In this document: positions 1 to 10,854 of the stretch, piece after piece | Numbering within the stretch: the first letter of the stretch is position 1 | Layout of the letters: the number at the start of each line of letters is the position of its first letter | Origin: Chara braunii | Lineage: Eukaryota > Streptophyta > Charophyceae > Charales > Characeae | Length of the DNA: 45,213 nucleotides | Assembly (NCBI GenBank): GCA_003427395.1 | Contig: BFEA01000539.1 | Location: forward strand, 892,092 to 937,304 | Direction of reading: 5' to 3' | Made by a program: the position numbers and the translations under genes | The notes under the pieces: model-generated | Databases searched by the model: none | Told to the model about the DNA's origin: nothing | The model's input: only the letters and a program-made list of their open reading frames with translations

Positions 1-28
1 AAAAAATCAAATAAAGAAATAAAGAAAT

Positions 29-258
29 CAATCAATCAATCAATCAATCAATCCATCCATCAATCAATCAATCAATCAATCAATCGCGCGGGGGGAGACC
101 CCTCCCCCACCAGTCAGTCAATCAATCAATCAATCAATCAATCAAAAAAACAAAAAAAACAAAAAATCGAATACAAAAATCAATCAATCAATCAATCAAT
201 CAATCAACAGTGGGGCGGGGCGACCCCGCCCCCACCAATCAATCAATCAATCAATCAA
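29..258. repeat. (CAAT)n tetranucleotide repeat interrupted by two GC hairpins
   Basis: Four runs of CAAT/AATC lie at about 29-84, 117-144, 179-206 and 236-258. They are separated by A-rich spacers and two GC-rich inverted repeats. The inverted repeat at 90-107 pairs GGGGGAG with CTCCCCC around a short loop. The one at 210-235 pairs GTGGGGCGGGG with CCCCGCCCCCAC around CGA. No coding signal is seen. Confidence 0.9.
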
Positions 259-570
259 CGAGAAAAAAAAGAAAAAGAAAAAAAACGCGTTTTTTTTTTT
301 TTTCCATTTTCGTTGGATTTCGCCCATACCCCCCCCACCAAAAGTTGATCTTTTTCGTTTTTTTTTTGTGGGGGGGGGTGGGGCAGGGGATGCGCCGCCA
401 CGTGGCACCACCAAAATCTTCAAACCCCCTCCCCTGCGGCCGCCACGTGTCCACGAATGCGCGCGTCCGCGCGGACACGTCCGTGGGCTTCGCGGCCGCG
501 GACGTGGCCGCGCCTGTCCGCCACCGGGGGGGATTCGTAGTTCTGGGGGTCTCCATGACTGCAGAAGGAT
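259..570. other. Low-complexity and CpG-rich palindromic stretch, no gene
   Basis: A purine tract, a T-run (290-303) and a GC-rich block follow one another. The GC block has a perfect 12-bp palindrome GTCCGCGCGGAC at 465-476, and ACGTGTCC (445-452) is complementary to GGACACGT (473-480). A similar CGTCCGTGG-rich palindromic block recurs at 5305-5405. Long open frames across this region come from composition and are not supported as genes. Confidence 0.6.
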
Positions 571-2756
571 GACCATCAATAAATGACGACTGGATTAGCT
601 CCCCGACTCAACACAAATTAGACAGTTGGAGGAACAAACACACATCCCTCTTCGGTCGTGCCTTAGTCCTCAACAATGTCGTCTTTGCTTCCTTATGGTA
701 TAAATTATTATTGTGGTCCCTAAGCAAAGAGGCTCTAAGAGGACNTAAACAAAAGGCAGCAGCTTTCCTATGGAGGGGGGACGGGGAGCAATCCAACGTG
801 ATTAGCAGGGTGGCCTCGGACTCCATCATCCAACCAAAAACAGGGGGAGGCTTGGGAATCCTCGACNCGGCCACGCAAGTGCAGGCATTAAGAGTCAAAT
901 GGATCAAGAAACTNATTTTTGACCCTGAGAGCCCTTGGTGTATCTTGGCCCTATAACATTTGGCTAGCTGGCCCCAACGACCCCCCACACGACCCACCCA
1001 CTCACTTGGTTAGAAGACTCTTTTGGCAAATCCCTCGCAGACTCCCTGATCTTCCCCATGATAGGCCAGAGGAAGCGCGCCAACGGCAGGACACTTTTTG
1101 GCCTTCACTACCGCAAACATGGCGCAAACTCCCGCTCGCGGACAAAACCCAGCCTGATCGATGGGAGGAAGTCTATCGACAGCCCCTATTCAGGAACAGA
1201 CGGGTGACGGACACGAGAGGCCGCGTGATGATTAGCTCTTCCCCCCTTTGGAAGAGCTGGGTCAGAAACGGGATCCTCAGAGTAGGAGACCTCTGGGACA
1301 ATGAAAAACAAGAGTGGAAGACAGGGGACCAGCTGCGATCCACCCTACAGTACTNTCATCACGTAGAGGACTCATTAGAGGATCTTATCGAAGCCGTCCC
1401 ATTAGAATGGTTCCAAATCCTCTAACGAGGCCCCACCTTGCGAGAAGGGGACTGGGTAGCAACTAACGGGTTCCCGCAACAGATCGGTTTAGTACACATG
1501 GTTGCCCCCCAGATGGTCCTAACTGAAAACTACACCATTACAAAATCCAAGATTCTCGAAGAGAGCGAGTGGGCTTTTGAATGGAGGAGCAAAACCCTGG
1601 TTCACAGAGTAAGGATTATTGAGGAGAAGGGACAAAAGGTGGTTTTCCAACCAGTCAAGTCAATCCAAGACCTAGCCCTGAACCCGGTGGAATGGACATG
1701 GCAGCCCCCTTAGAAAAGGGGCTCCCCCAAGCCCAACCTCATTAGCGTCCGCTCATTGAGAGTCAAATCAGCTTACAAATTGCTCCTTCCCAAGAGGCAG
1801 CTCAGAGATTCAATTAACGACAGATGGGCCAAACAACTAAATATCGACCGCTCTCTGTTGTCACTAATCCAACGGTTTAAGGAGCAAAAGTTAAGGCCCA
1901 TGAAAATCACCTCCTTACAGTGGCAGATAGCACACCGTTGTTTGCCCACCAATGACTAGCTAATCGATCGTAAGAATCTGGGGCAAGGAGGCCTGCTGCT
2001 TCCATGGTGTCTGCAATGTCTGAGCCTCTTCCCCTTCCACAAGAAGGCAAAGACCATCGAACACATCTTTATGCAGTGCCAGATTGCTCAATACATATGG
2101 AGGTGGTGGGATCGGATCTGGCGAAAACTAGAACCAGACACCCCCTGGCCCTGGTCATGGCAAGCCATTCTGGCCGGACATTGGCCCCAGGCAGGGACAA
2201 CTACACCTTATATAGAAAACATGTACAGAATTGGAAGGAGGGCAGTAATGTGGGCTCTCTGGTGGCAGAGGTGTACCTTATCCATGGAAAAGGTACGGGT
2301 GAAGGGCGGTGAGATAATCGAACAAATACAACAACAAATTCACATGGACCTTACACGCAGATGGTTAGACACTAGACTGCAGCTAGACCTCCTTCTAAAG
2401 GTCGGGGACGTCAGAAGAAAGATCACAGAATTCTGCAAAAACTGGGTTGGGGGGGAAAGAGAGGGATGGATAGCAAAGGTGATATGGAGCGGGGATCAGG
2501 GAGAAGGGACGAGGGATCTGGATGGGATGAGAGACTATAGGCTAGTTTTCAAAGACTGGACTTGTATAGAGCCCACGTTCCCATTACGCCCTCCCATGGA
2601 TTTCCCAAACCCATTCCCCCCCAATGCCCTGGCGCTGGCGGAGTTGTGGTCTTGATTCTCATATCCCTCTCAATTGCCCTCTTACCCTCCCCTCGAAAAA
2701 CCCCTCCTCAGTGCCCCCTGGGGAGGACCTCTGAAAAAAAAAAAAAAAAAAAAAAA
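571..2756 (+). mobile_element. 5'-truncated LINE (non-LTR retrotransposon) with poly(A) tail
   Basis: The 3' part of a LINE ORF2 (see the pseudogene entry) is followed by a short 3' UTR and a 23-base A tract at 2734-2756, the expected end of an element inserted by target-primed reverse transcription. The 5' end is truncated inside the reverse transcriptase region: similarity becomes recognisable near 571-600 and the endonuclease and core RT are absent. I could not find a convincing target-site duplication by eye. Four unknown bases (about 745, 867, 914 and 1354) lie within it. Confidence 0.85.
585..2655 (+). pseudogene. LINE ORF2 C-terminal remnant (RT tail plus zf-RVT zinc-binding region)
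   Basis: The first part (585-956) has the signature found after the RT fingers/palm of plant-type LINEs: KLDSW, then a GRALVLNNVVFASLWY-like segment, then AAFLWRG, GGLGILD and LRVKWI. A frameshift near 919-956 moves the frame by one. From there a single frame runs to 2655 with only three in-frame stops (1423-1425, 1711-1713, 1957-1959). The later part holds a zf-RVT-like block: Q-W-Q-I-A-H-R-C-L-P-T-N-D, then a C-x2-C pair, then HIFMQCQIAQYIWRWW. This is the usual zinc-binding tail of such ORF2 proteins, implicated in RNA binding. Endonuclease and catalytic RT motifs are missing. The copy cannot encode a working protein but is not old enough to have lost its frame. Confidence 0.85.
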
Positions 2757-3326
2757 TTGGCAGCTACGGACAGTGAGCAGGTGGGAGATGGAGTAAGCAG
2801 CCGGTCGGGAGATGGAGTGAGCAGCCGGGACAGTATCACAATAGGAACAGCCGGCATTGGCAGTCAGCAGGCGGGCTAGGGAGCAAACAGCTGCTGACAG
2901 TATCAGTCCTTAACATTTCGATATGGCGCCCTCCCCTTTGTGGGTGAAGAGATACAAAGGCAACATCCGCTTTCTGCTCAGTTAATCCCCTGATCAGGCG
3001 AAGCTTTACAAGAAAAATCAGGAAGTGGTACAGGTCTGCTCAGTGTATCAAGGGGTTGGGGTTTACTGAGGTCTGGTACTCAGGTTGTACTCAGTTTACA
3101 AGGAGGATGAGAGGAACTAGTGCTTTAGCAAATGGACATCCTGCGCCTGGTACTGGGGCGAAGTCGCTCTCTCCCCTCCCTTAGCAACCTACACAGTCAA
3201 TCCTCTGGTTGCGAGAGTAATCAATGCTAGCAGGGTGTACAACTATCTCCTCTGATTCGGCCTATTCTCATCTTATATTCAATCTGCAATGGGACGCTAG
3301 ACCCGTTTTCCAGCACGTGATGCTCC

Positions 3327-3358
<32 letters not shown>
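2757..3358 (+). repeat. Possible second A-tailed insertion
   Basis: The stretch ends in a 31-base A tract at 3328-3358. An 8-bp word GCTTTCTG occurs at 2969-2976 and again just after the A tract at 3361-3368, which would fit a target-site duplication around an insert of about 380 bp. At 2781-2828 a 24-bp unit (GGGAGATGGAGT.AGCAGCCGG) is present twice. No coding region or clear pol III promoter box is seen, so a SINE or a tail-only LINE fragment are both possible. Confidence 0.35.
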
Positions 3359-3361
<3 letters not shown>

Positions 3362-3707
3362 CTTTCTGTTGTAAATGATTTAGCTTTTCGTGTATGTGGT
3401 TCCACTGGACTCATATTTTGGTTTCTATGAAGTGTTTTACTATCTCTCCTGCTTCCCCTTTTCCCATCCTGGCCCCTTCCGAATCAAACACACATCTCCT
3501 TGTCCATCCATCTTATGTGTGTGTGTGACACTATATTTCCAATTCAACTTGGTTTTGGCATTTTGCATCTCTTCTCTTCTTATGTAAGTGTGACACTATA
3601 TTTGTAGCTTTGTGTGCATGCGTGTTTGAGTGTTTTCCGTCATGTTCAAGTAGTTGGACGCATTGCTCATGCCTGCGTCGGTGAATTCTTAGGAAGTGAT
3701 AGTAAAA
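3359..3707. other. Non-coding stretch, nothing recognised
   Basis: AT-rich sequence with short TG-rich runs (GTGTGTGTG near 3520 and GTGTGACACTATA twice near 3520 and 3590). No gene, repeat family or regulatory site could be supported. Confidence 0.5.
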
Positions 3708-4756
3708 CAACAGAAAAAATTCCCAGAATTAAATAATCATTCTCATTCTAGAGTAAAATTACATTCTAAATTTTAAATTTTCATTTCATCTTAAAAAATG
3801 TCATTCCAATTTCAAAAATTTTCGTCTTACTTGAAAAATTTCCTTCCAAGAATGGGGTATCCCTTCTTATTTGTACTGCAACAGAAAAATTTCCTAAAAT
3901 CAAATAATCATTCTATAGTAAAATTACATTCTAAATTTTAAATTTTCATTCCATCTTCAAAAATGTCATTCCAATTTTAAAATTTTATGTCTTACTTGAA
4001 AACTTTCATTCCAAGAATGGGGTATCCCTTCTTATTTGAACTGCATGCGAGAGATGGAGTGAAAGTCTGGATGAGTTCATGAAATATTTTAATTGGACTG
4101 TCATTCTATGTAAGGATTTTCAGTCATAAACGGGTTAATCTAATCTAAATTAGAAGGTATTTGTTGTATTAGAATGAAAGTTTAATTAAGACATTTCATA
4201 AACCCATCCACACTTTCATTCTATTTTGAACAAATAGATGTAGTTGGAAGGGAACACTCATATTTAAACGGAAACTTATCAAATAAAACTGAAAATTTTA
4301 GAAATGGACGAACATTGAAATAATAATTTATAAATATAAAGGTTTTTTTTTAATGGAATATTTTTTCAACTTTCATTTTTCTTGGGAATTTTTCTGTTAT
4401 GTATGCTAGAGATGGAATGAAAGTCTGGATAAGTTCATGAAATCTTTTAATTGGACTGCCATTCTTAGTAAGGATTTCCAGTCATAAATATGTTAATCCA
4501 ATCTAAATTAGAAGATATTTGTTGTAGTTGAATGAAAGTCTAATTAAAATATTTCATAAACTCGTCCAGACTTTCATTCATTTTGAACAAATAGATGTAG
4601 TTGGAAGGGAAAACTCATATTTAGATGGGAACTTATCATATTAAATTGAAAATTTTAGAATTTGACGAACATTGGAATGATAATTTATAAATATGAAAGA
4701 TTTTTTTTTATTGATTGTTTTTTCAACTGTCATTTATCGTCGAAATTTTTCTGTTG
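3708..4756. mobile_element. AT-rich foldback / MITE-like element with CAACAGAAAAA termini
   Basis: The element begins CAACAGAAAAA (3708-3718) and ends with the complement TTTTTCTGTTG (to 4756). It has an internal modular structure. A unit of about 170 bp is present twice (3708-3878 and 3879-4046). A unit of about 355 bp is also present twice (about 4047-4403 and 4404-4756). Each 355-bp unit contains an inner inverted repeat in which GAATGAAAGTCTGGA... pairs with ...TCCAGACTTTCATTC about 100 bp later. No transposase is present. The target duplication is unclear because the flanks are A-rich; AA is shared on both sides. Confidence 0.65.
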
Positions 4757-4845
4757 AAGCCTCAGTTGCCCATGTATGAACTTAAAAGCCGATTGGTTTG
4801 GGAAGAAGTTTAGTTTAGGCTTTATCTGATCGTCACCCTTTTTTT

Positions 4846-4889
4846 GTGGGGTGGGGTGGGGTGGGGTGGGGTGGGGTGGGTGGGGGGGT
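4846..4889 (+). repeat. (TGGGG)n minisatellite
   Basis: Seven or so runs of four or more G separated by single T. The plus strand could form G-quadruplexes. It lies just outside the foldback element. Confidence 0.9.
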
Positions 4890-4967
4890 AAGTACTTTGA
4901 TGTCACTTTTGAGTTTCGAATGCGCCAAACAATAGGCAAGTGGGTTTATGTCACAACAGAGTTTCAA

Positions 4968-5037
4968 ATGGGCAAAAAGGGCACACATGGGCAAAAAGGG
5001 CACACATGGGCAAAAAGGGCACACATGGGCAAAAAGA
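4968..5037 (+). repeat. 19-bp minisatellite
   Basis: The unit ATGGGCAAAAAGGGCACAC is repeated three and two-thirds times with period 19 (4968, 4987, 5006, 5025). The period is not a multiple of three, so short open frames across it in several phases are an artefact. Confidence 0.95.
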
Positions 5038-5147
5038 ACAGCCGCGGAACTCGAAAGGGAAATGACAGTACGGTGGCCGTGGTGTCAGGTCGTGTATCAT
5101 AACGACAGGGGTCGGCTGTGGTGTAGGACATGAACGGGAAAACAAAA

Positions 5148-5603
5148 AAAAGGCCCGATAGATTTCGACTGTCAGTGGAAAGACAGCCCGGCGCGACTAC
5201 CTACGCATGAGAACGGGGGAGGAAGATTCACCGCGTTAAGCACGGACGGACCAGCGGTCTTGCTGCACTACTTTCCACTCTCTGGGAAATCGGATAGTAC
5301 GTGGTTACGAAACACCCGCGGACGCGTCCGTGGGGTCGAGCTCGGAGGTCGGCCGTATACACAGCCGCGTCCGCGGCTAACCTCGTCCGCGACGCGGACG
5401 TGAATTTACCGCATTTTTCCTGAATTAAATAATGGGGAAAAAAAATATCCTACCCCTTAAGCGCGGTGGGCCCGCGGAGGGGAGATCTTGTTTCGCTGCG
5501 CACTGAAATCGACCCGAAGTTTTGATTCGGGCCGGCGGATGAAGGCGATCGAGGAAGGGGCTATGGGCAGAGTGGCGAGCGTACCTAATTAATCACAACG
5601 CGC
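5148..5603. other. CpG-rich intergenic stretch, no gene
   Basis: GC-rich sequence with near-perfect palindromes around 5310-5327 (CCGCGGACGCGTCCGTGG) and 5365-5400, resembling the block at 440-540. No coding region is seen. It abuts the proposed left LTR end at 5604. Confidence 0.5.
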
Positions 5604-5714
5604 TGTCGCGCGCGGCGATCCCGCACCCCGCTAGGAGCGCTGAACCTCACGATCGTGTCACGCAGGATGTATTCCTGAAAAAGAACCGGTCACCACTCCA
5701 ACCGTGCGCGCGTG

Positions 5715-5928
5715 CTGTACCTCTCACGACACCCCACGACAGGTGAGGAAGCCACGAGGTACAACTTACCTTTACCCGAGAGGCTGTCACCACCCTCAGG
5801 TAGGCGTATCCCTGTTGAGCTACCGGCCCACATGCGAAGGCTTTTACAGGTCTTTGTGGAGGTAGGTCAGCCGAGGGCGTTCTTGATCGCTGTAGCATAA
5901 AATGGGGTACGCGCGGTAAGACGCCTAG
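5715..5928 (-). repeat. LTR module with tRNA-like A box (copy 1)
   Basis: This segment matches 28003-28222 on the same strand, sharing CCNACGACAGG, GGCGTATCCC, GAGCTACC, GTAGCATA and GGGTACGCGCGGTAA. On the minus strand it contains TAGCTCAACAG, a full match to the pol III A-box consensus TRGYNNANNNG. No good B box was found at the expected spacing, so a tRNA or tRNA-derived SINE origin is possible but not shown. Confidence 0.5.
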
Positions 5929-6660
5929 AACTGACCCGTTAGATATTCAGGTCGAATTTTTAAAAGGCAGTCTATTTTCGCTACTGCGTAATGTATTATT
6001 TTCTCGACTAATATCAATCAAACTATCTTTCTACAGCATCCTATCTTTCTTAACAGGTTAGGACTTAATTGAACATCAGAATAATATAGAAGTTAAACTG
6101 GACACATGAGAAACATGGAAGTATTACCGCCAAGAACCGTTCCCACCTTCACAAGTGTCGTGTGTCCAAGACTCTTCAACAGACCAGGTGTAGTACAATC
6201 CAAACTCACGCACAAAATCAGACCTGCACAGAATAATGCAAAGACAGTTCACATGCCATGCACTAACGGAGTCAACCATCAACCATTGACCTTGTCCCTC
6301 ACTTCTCAAACCATGTATGACAGCCCTATCTTTCCTAAAACGTAAGCCCAACCCCCTCACATTTCTACAAAGGACCCTTGAGAGTGACCAGGACCATTTA
6401 GGCAATGACCACAGGTGACAGTTTTATTGACCACAGGGTTTGGCTTTAGAGGCGGGTATCAAGTCAAATAGGAAAAAGTTGAATCGGTAACAACCGACCA
6501 CTTATCGAGAGATAACAGAAATTTGGGTCCTTTTTGTAGAACCTCTTCCTTGAAATGCAGTAGATAAACAGAGACCTGCACACAGACAGGTTAACAAAGA
6601 TTCAACACCCCCACTCGATTTCCCACGTATTGATATCTAAGGGTTGAACCCTTAGACATG
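5929..6660 (+). repeat. LTR module shared with the solo LTR
   Basis: Conserved words match 29584-30020: ACGGAGTCAACC, AACCATT, GAATCGG.AAC.ACCGAC and GAGATAACA. The similarity is patchy, roughly 60 percent by eye. Open frames crossing it on both strands do not keep the same protein in the other copy, so I do not call a gene. Confidence 0.55.
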
Positions 6661-7930
6661 AGTAGTGAGCTCTCGGATCGACATCCCCGGGCTAATCCCC
6701 AGTCTGACTCTCACAACCCTACCCTAAGCCGTCTATAACTATGTTCTTTCTCTCAAGGAGTCTCATGCCTGTATCCTAAGTTATCTTTAGGGAAACTCAT
6801 GTTTACCCTACTCTCAGTCCTTCCATTCTCTCTCTTGGAGATAAGCGCACCGTTTTGACGCTTGTGTAGACAAGAAATAACTTATTCATAGATGTGGTTT
6901 TCCATCCGAAAGCCATGGACAACTACGGACTACGCGGAGGTTTTTAAGTTTCTTTCTCTTGCGGTCCTAACATTTTTCTCTTTGTTTTTTCCCAGGTCCT
7001 TGAGACCTTGCTCTTAATAAATAACTTTGTTATTTCCTCTCTCTTTCATTTGTCCTGACACACTCAGGTAGTAGATCAATTCAGACATGAATCTTCTGCT
7101 ACTTGGTCAATACCAAGCAATCTGTTAGTCAAACAGACAGGTGAATAAGTCGCACATGAGTATTTGATCCCCCTTTAGTTTCACTCAATGTATACATAAA
7201 ATCTGCTCAGAGTAACAGGATAGCTCACACATGAGCACCCTTCCTACAACAAATATTTGAGGCTCCTACAGAAGCACCCTACTACTTGCATTAGGTATCC
7301 CTCTGAAAGATCTAGATGTCAGCCTCCTCCCAGGAGTTAATAACGGTCTGCGTGAATAATAGGTGACTCGCACAAGAGTTCCCTACTATCACGTGACAAC
7401 GTCCTCTTCATGAGAGCATTATGATAATCTAGACAAGGGTATCATGTCGCCCCTTTTGAAGCTGACCGTCATGAGACCAGGTTAGTTTTGGACAGAAGAC
7501 GAGTGTTTAGGGTATTCCTACAGGAGTACCCTCTTAGCAAGTTAGTACAGAATCAAGNTGAAGCTGACCGTCATGAGACCAGGTTAGTTTTGGACAGAAG
7601 ACGAGTGTTTAGGGTATTCCTACAGGAGTACCCTCTTAGCAAGTTAGTACAGAATCAAGAAGGTAATAGATAGACCCCGACAGAGGCCCCTCTACTACCT
7701 TCCTTGGGTAATAAGTAGTCCAACTTTTAAACAAGTAATAGGACGACTCTTACAGAAGCCTCCCTATTACCAGTTTGACGGTCGGACTATCAGAGGGTAA
7801 GTACGTTAATAGAGGAAGAGTAGAATGTGATTTCCTACTCTCTGCAGATGGTTAGTCATCCTAAGACTCAAGCGTATGAATAGGATGACCCTCCCTGGAG
7901 CTTCCCTTTATTATTTTCTAAGTGTCTGAC
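6661..7930 (+). repeat. Array of two-tier hairpins with YACA/GACA loops
   Basis: Many short inverted repeats follow each other with a common plan: an outer stem around AGTAG/CTACT and an inner stem closed by a four-base loop ending in ACA. Examples are ATTCA-GACA-TGAAT (7079-7092) inside AGGTAGTAG/CTGCTACTT, GCTCA-CACA-TGAGC (7223-7236), GACTC..GAGTT (7365-7380) inside ATAATAGG/CCTACTAT, AGGGTA..TACCCT (7509-7532), GTAATAGG..CCTATTAC (7735-7770) and AGAGTAG..CTACTCT (7817-7841). A further ACTCA-CACA-TGAGT sits at 8903-8916. No coding signal is seen. Confidence 0.7.
7458..7659 (+). repeat. Identical ~100-bp direct duplication flanking an unknown base
   Basis: The segment starting GAAGCTGACCGTCATGAG at 7458 is repeated exactly from 7561, with the unknown base at 7559 between the copies. 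Exact identity in an otherwise diverged region, together with the N, points to an assembly join rather than a biological duplication. Confidence 0.8.
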
Positions 7931-8925
7931 CCCTCTTCCCGTCACGACGACAGTCGATCCGGTAGAGAGTATTAAGATTACTTCATAAGTTAACGTCAGG
8001 TACCCCTTCTCATCACGACAACAGTCAATCTGGTAGATAGTACCTATTTTATCTCATAAGTATTTGTTAGTACTATTTTTCCATCACGACGACAGTCGAT
8101 CTGATAGAGAGCACCTAATTTAGTTCATAAGTTGCTGTCAGATACCCCTTCCCGTTTCGATGACAGCCGTTACGGTCTAGAGTACTCAATTTAGTTCATA
8201 AGTTATTGTTAGTACTCCTTTCCCATCACAACGACAGTCGATCCGGCAGAGAGTACTTAATCTAGATCATAAGTTAGCGTAAGGTACCTCTGCCTGTCAT
8301 GACGACAGTCAATCCGGTAGAGAGTACTTAGAGTAGCTCATAAGTATTTGTTTGTACCCTCGTCCCATCACGACGACAGTCGATCCGGTAGAGAGTACTA
8401 AGATTAGTTTTATAGGTATTTTGTTTGTACTCTCGTCCCATCACGACGACAGTCGATCCGGTAGAGAGTACTTAGATTAGTTCATAGGTGTTTGTTTGTA
8501 CCCTCGTCCCATCACGACAACAACCGATCTGGTAGAGAGTACTTAGATTAGTTAATAAGTATCCGTTTGTAACCTCGTCCCATCACGACGAGAGTCGTTC
8601 CGGTAGAGAGTACTACGACTAGTTCGTAAGTAGTTGTTTGTGCCCTCATCCCATCAGGACGACAGTCGTTCTAGTAGAGAGTACCTAGATTAGTTAATAA
8701 GTATTCGTTTGTACCCTCGTCCCATCACGACGATAGCCGTTTTGGTAGAGAGTACCTAGACTCACTAATAAGTATTTGTTAGTACCCTCTTTCCGTCACG
8801 ACGGCAGTCGTCACGGTAGAGAGTTCCTATTTAATTTCATAAGTTATTTGTTAGACACATCTGCCCTTCACGACGACAGCCGATCTCGCAGATAGCAAGG
8901 TAACTCACACATGAGTATCTAAGTG
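7931..8925 (+). repeat. 71-bp tandem repeat, 14 units
   Basis: Fourteen units of 70-73 bp follow head to tail. The core of each is CCATCACGACGACAGTCG, then a CCGGTAGAGAGTAC block, then a TTAGATTAGTTCATAAGT block, then TTTGTTTGTA. CGAC-GACA-GTCG is a perfect small hairpin. ACTTA..TAAGT and GAGAGTAC..GTACYCTC can form outer stems that reach into the next unit. Units differ by about 10-30 percent, most in the AT-rich part and least in the hairpin. No open frame spans the array. Confidence 0.9.
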
Positions 8926-9300
8926 TCAACCCTTAGTCACGTCAGCGAGTATCTAAGTAGTGTGACGGCCCACACATGAGCCCCCGCCGCCCTAGGTTCC
9001 TTCTTAATTACTTTAGGTTCCTTTCCTTTCACCAGGCATAATTTTCACTTCAATCCTACATTCACTTCCCCTTTTGTTGACCTTAGTCCGGAAGAAACGT
9101 AAACGGTATACCACAAAGTCATGAAGGCAGTTCAATAGAAGGGCGTAGCCTGTAAGGGTATAAGGAAAAGGGTTTCGTGATGCGTACCTCATAGTTCCCT
9201 GCCTCCAGAGTTCCTCCTGAACTCCGGCAGAGCTCCCGCAATCGCCTTGTATTCGGTCACGTACGATCCATGCCATTGATTCTCTGGCTCTTTTTAAAGT
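8926..9300 (+). repeat. Conserved LTR module with CGGCAGAGCTCCCGCAATCG (copy 1)
   Basis: Similarity to 32150-32390 is clear: TTTCACTTCAATC, AGTTCCCTGCCTCC and CGGCAGAGCTCCC (9225-9244 here, 32356-32375 there). The same block is found inverted at 44887-44940. It is the best conserved internal landmark of the three LTR copies. Confidence 0.75.
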
Positions 9301-9509
9301 CAGCAAAAACCAAGGTTGCCCTCGGCTGATATACATCAGCAGATACTTTTAGTCGAGAATTCAAGTGCCTCAAGGATAATGATAGAGGAGATAGGCAATA
9401 TGAAAGTGTCTCTCTCCTCTCCGATACCTCACATCTTTGCACACCTGATCTCCCTCCGGTCATATGTCATTAAATATTGGTTGAACAAAATAATAAAATG
9501 ATAACACTA

Positions 9510-9546
<37 letters not shown>

Positions 9547-9991
9547 GGATAACATTAGCCATAGTACTTATAAGATCAAATTCAATAATAATGACACTTT
9601 TATAATTAATAGTAGTTCCAACCTACCACTCGGCTTACATTCAAGCAAGGACTTAGGGGGGGGGAGAATGTGTACTGCCGCAGTCACCCCCCCCCCTTCT
9701 TGCGGTCGTCCGCAAAGAGTTTAATGTCGCTTACCTGATATGACATCCAGTGATGGTCCGACATCCATACTAGCCTATGTTTCAATGCTCAACCGGGGTC
9801 ACTCTCCTACCGAGGGCCAGAGTACATGATGACAACACTTATACGGGTTGTCACTTGTCTAGGTATACCTCCTCTCCCTCTCTCTCTCCTCCTTCACCCC
9901 CATCCCGGTTGTGCATCCCCTACTCAAGGGCCCCATACTCTCCTCGCTCTGCGACCCCTGCTTTACATATGAAGTCTGAAAATAGCAAATA

Positions 9992-10027
<36 letters not shown>

Positions 10028-10854
10028 ATTTAATAATAATGATAATCATAATAATAATAATAATAATTAATAATAACAATATATCTAGCCGATGCCTAAG
10101 ACCATCCTGCAATAGACAATAGATCAACGAAAGTTGGAGGTTCTTTGTCGGTGTCCCACTTAACAGAATCTTCCACCTTTTTAACTGATACGATTCAGAG
10201 AACTTTACATACCACCTTCAACGACAGTTGCTGAGACATGGTGACCCAGACACTTCGCTGGACGATTCACTTGGTAGGAGCGACGGCGGCGTGCATAAAT
10301 GACAGAGACATAATCAGTAGGAGTTGATTACCCTTTCTACAAAATGTAGGGGCGGGGACGATATATAGTAAACCAAACTGTGAAATCACATAGACATCCA
10401 AGTAGCCGCATACAATCAGAGAGCACAAATGCATTGAGATTCCACCTAATAAAAGCAATCTAATGGGATGGTCAATCAATGCTTCAGTTCCAAGGCCATA
10501 CCAACGCCGCATTAATGTTGTTCCTCGGTGTCCAAAGCATCCAGCCCACTCTACTCGCCTACTAACCTTGCTTGAACTCACGGAGCAGGTTCACTTTGCC
10601 TTTGAGGGCCAATGTTCATGTTATCAATGCCAAATGCCGATCTTCCTCATGCACAAGGTATGCATCTCTGCTTCCCCTCATCATCCCTTGTCAACCACTC
10701 TCCGCCCTTTCTCCCGAAGACTCTTTCCATCGCCTTCAACTTGCCCTGCATCTTGTAGTTTGCGCTAGTGCAGACACCCGCATTCTAGCGCAGCAGCGTT
10801 GTCCTGCTGTGCCAGCACCGGTCAGAATGCCACTCCCTGTCCGTTTGTCTGGTC
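9301..10854. other. LTR-internal filler: TAA microsatellites and a G/C-run hairpin, no gene
   Basis: (TAA)n tracts lie at 9511-9546 and about 9990-10080. A run of nine G (9656-9664) and a run of ten C (9687-9696) can pair, flanked outside by GCAAG and CTTGC, which also pair. The rest is unremarkable and short open frames show no family signature. Confidence 0.55.

Noticed and set aside
7931-8925. CRISPR array
   Set aside because: Units vary along their whole length, there is no fixed repeat plus unique spacer pattern, and the context is eukaryotic LTR.
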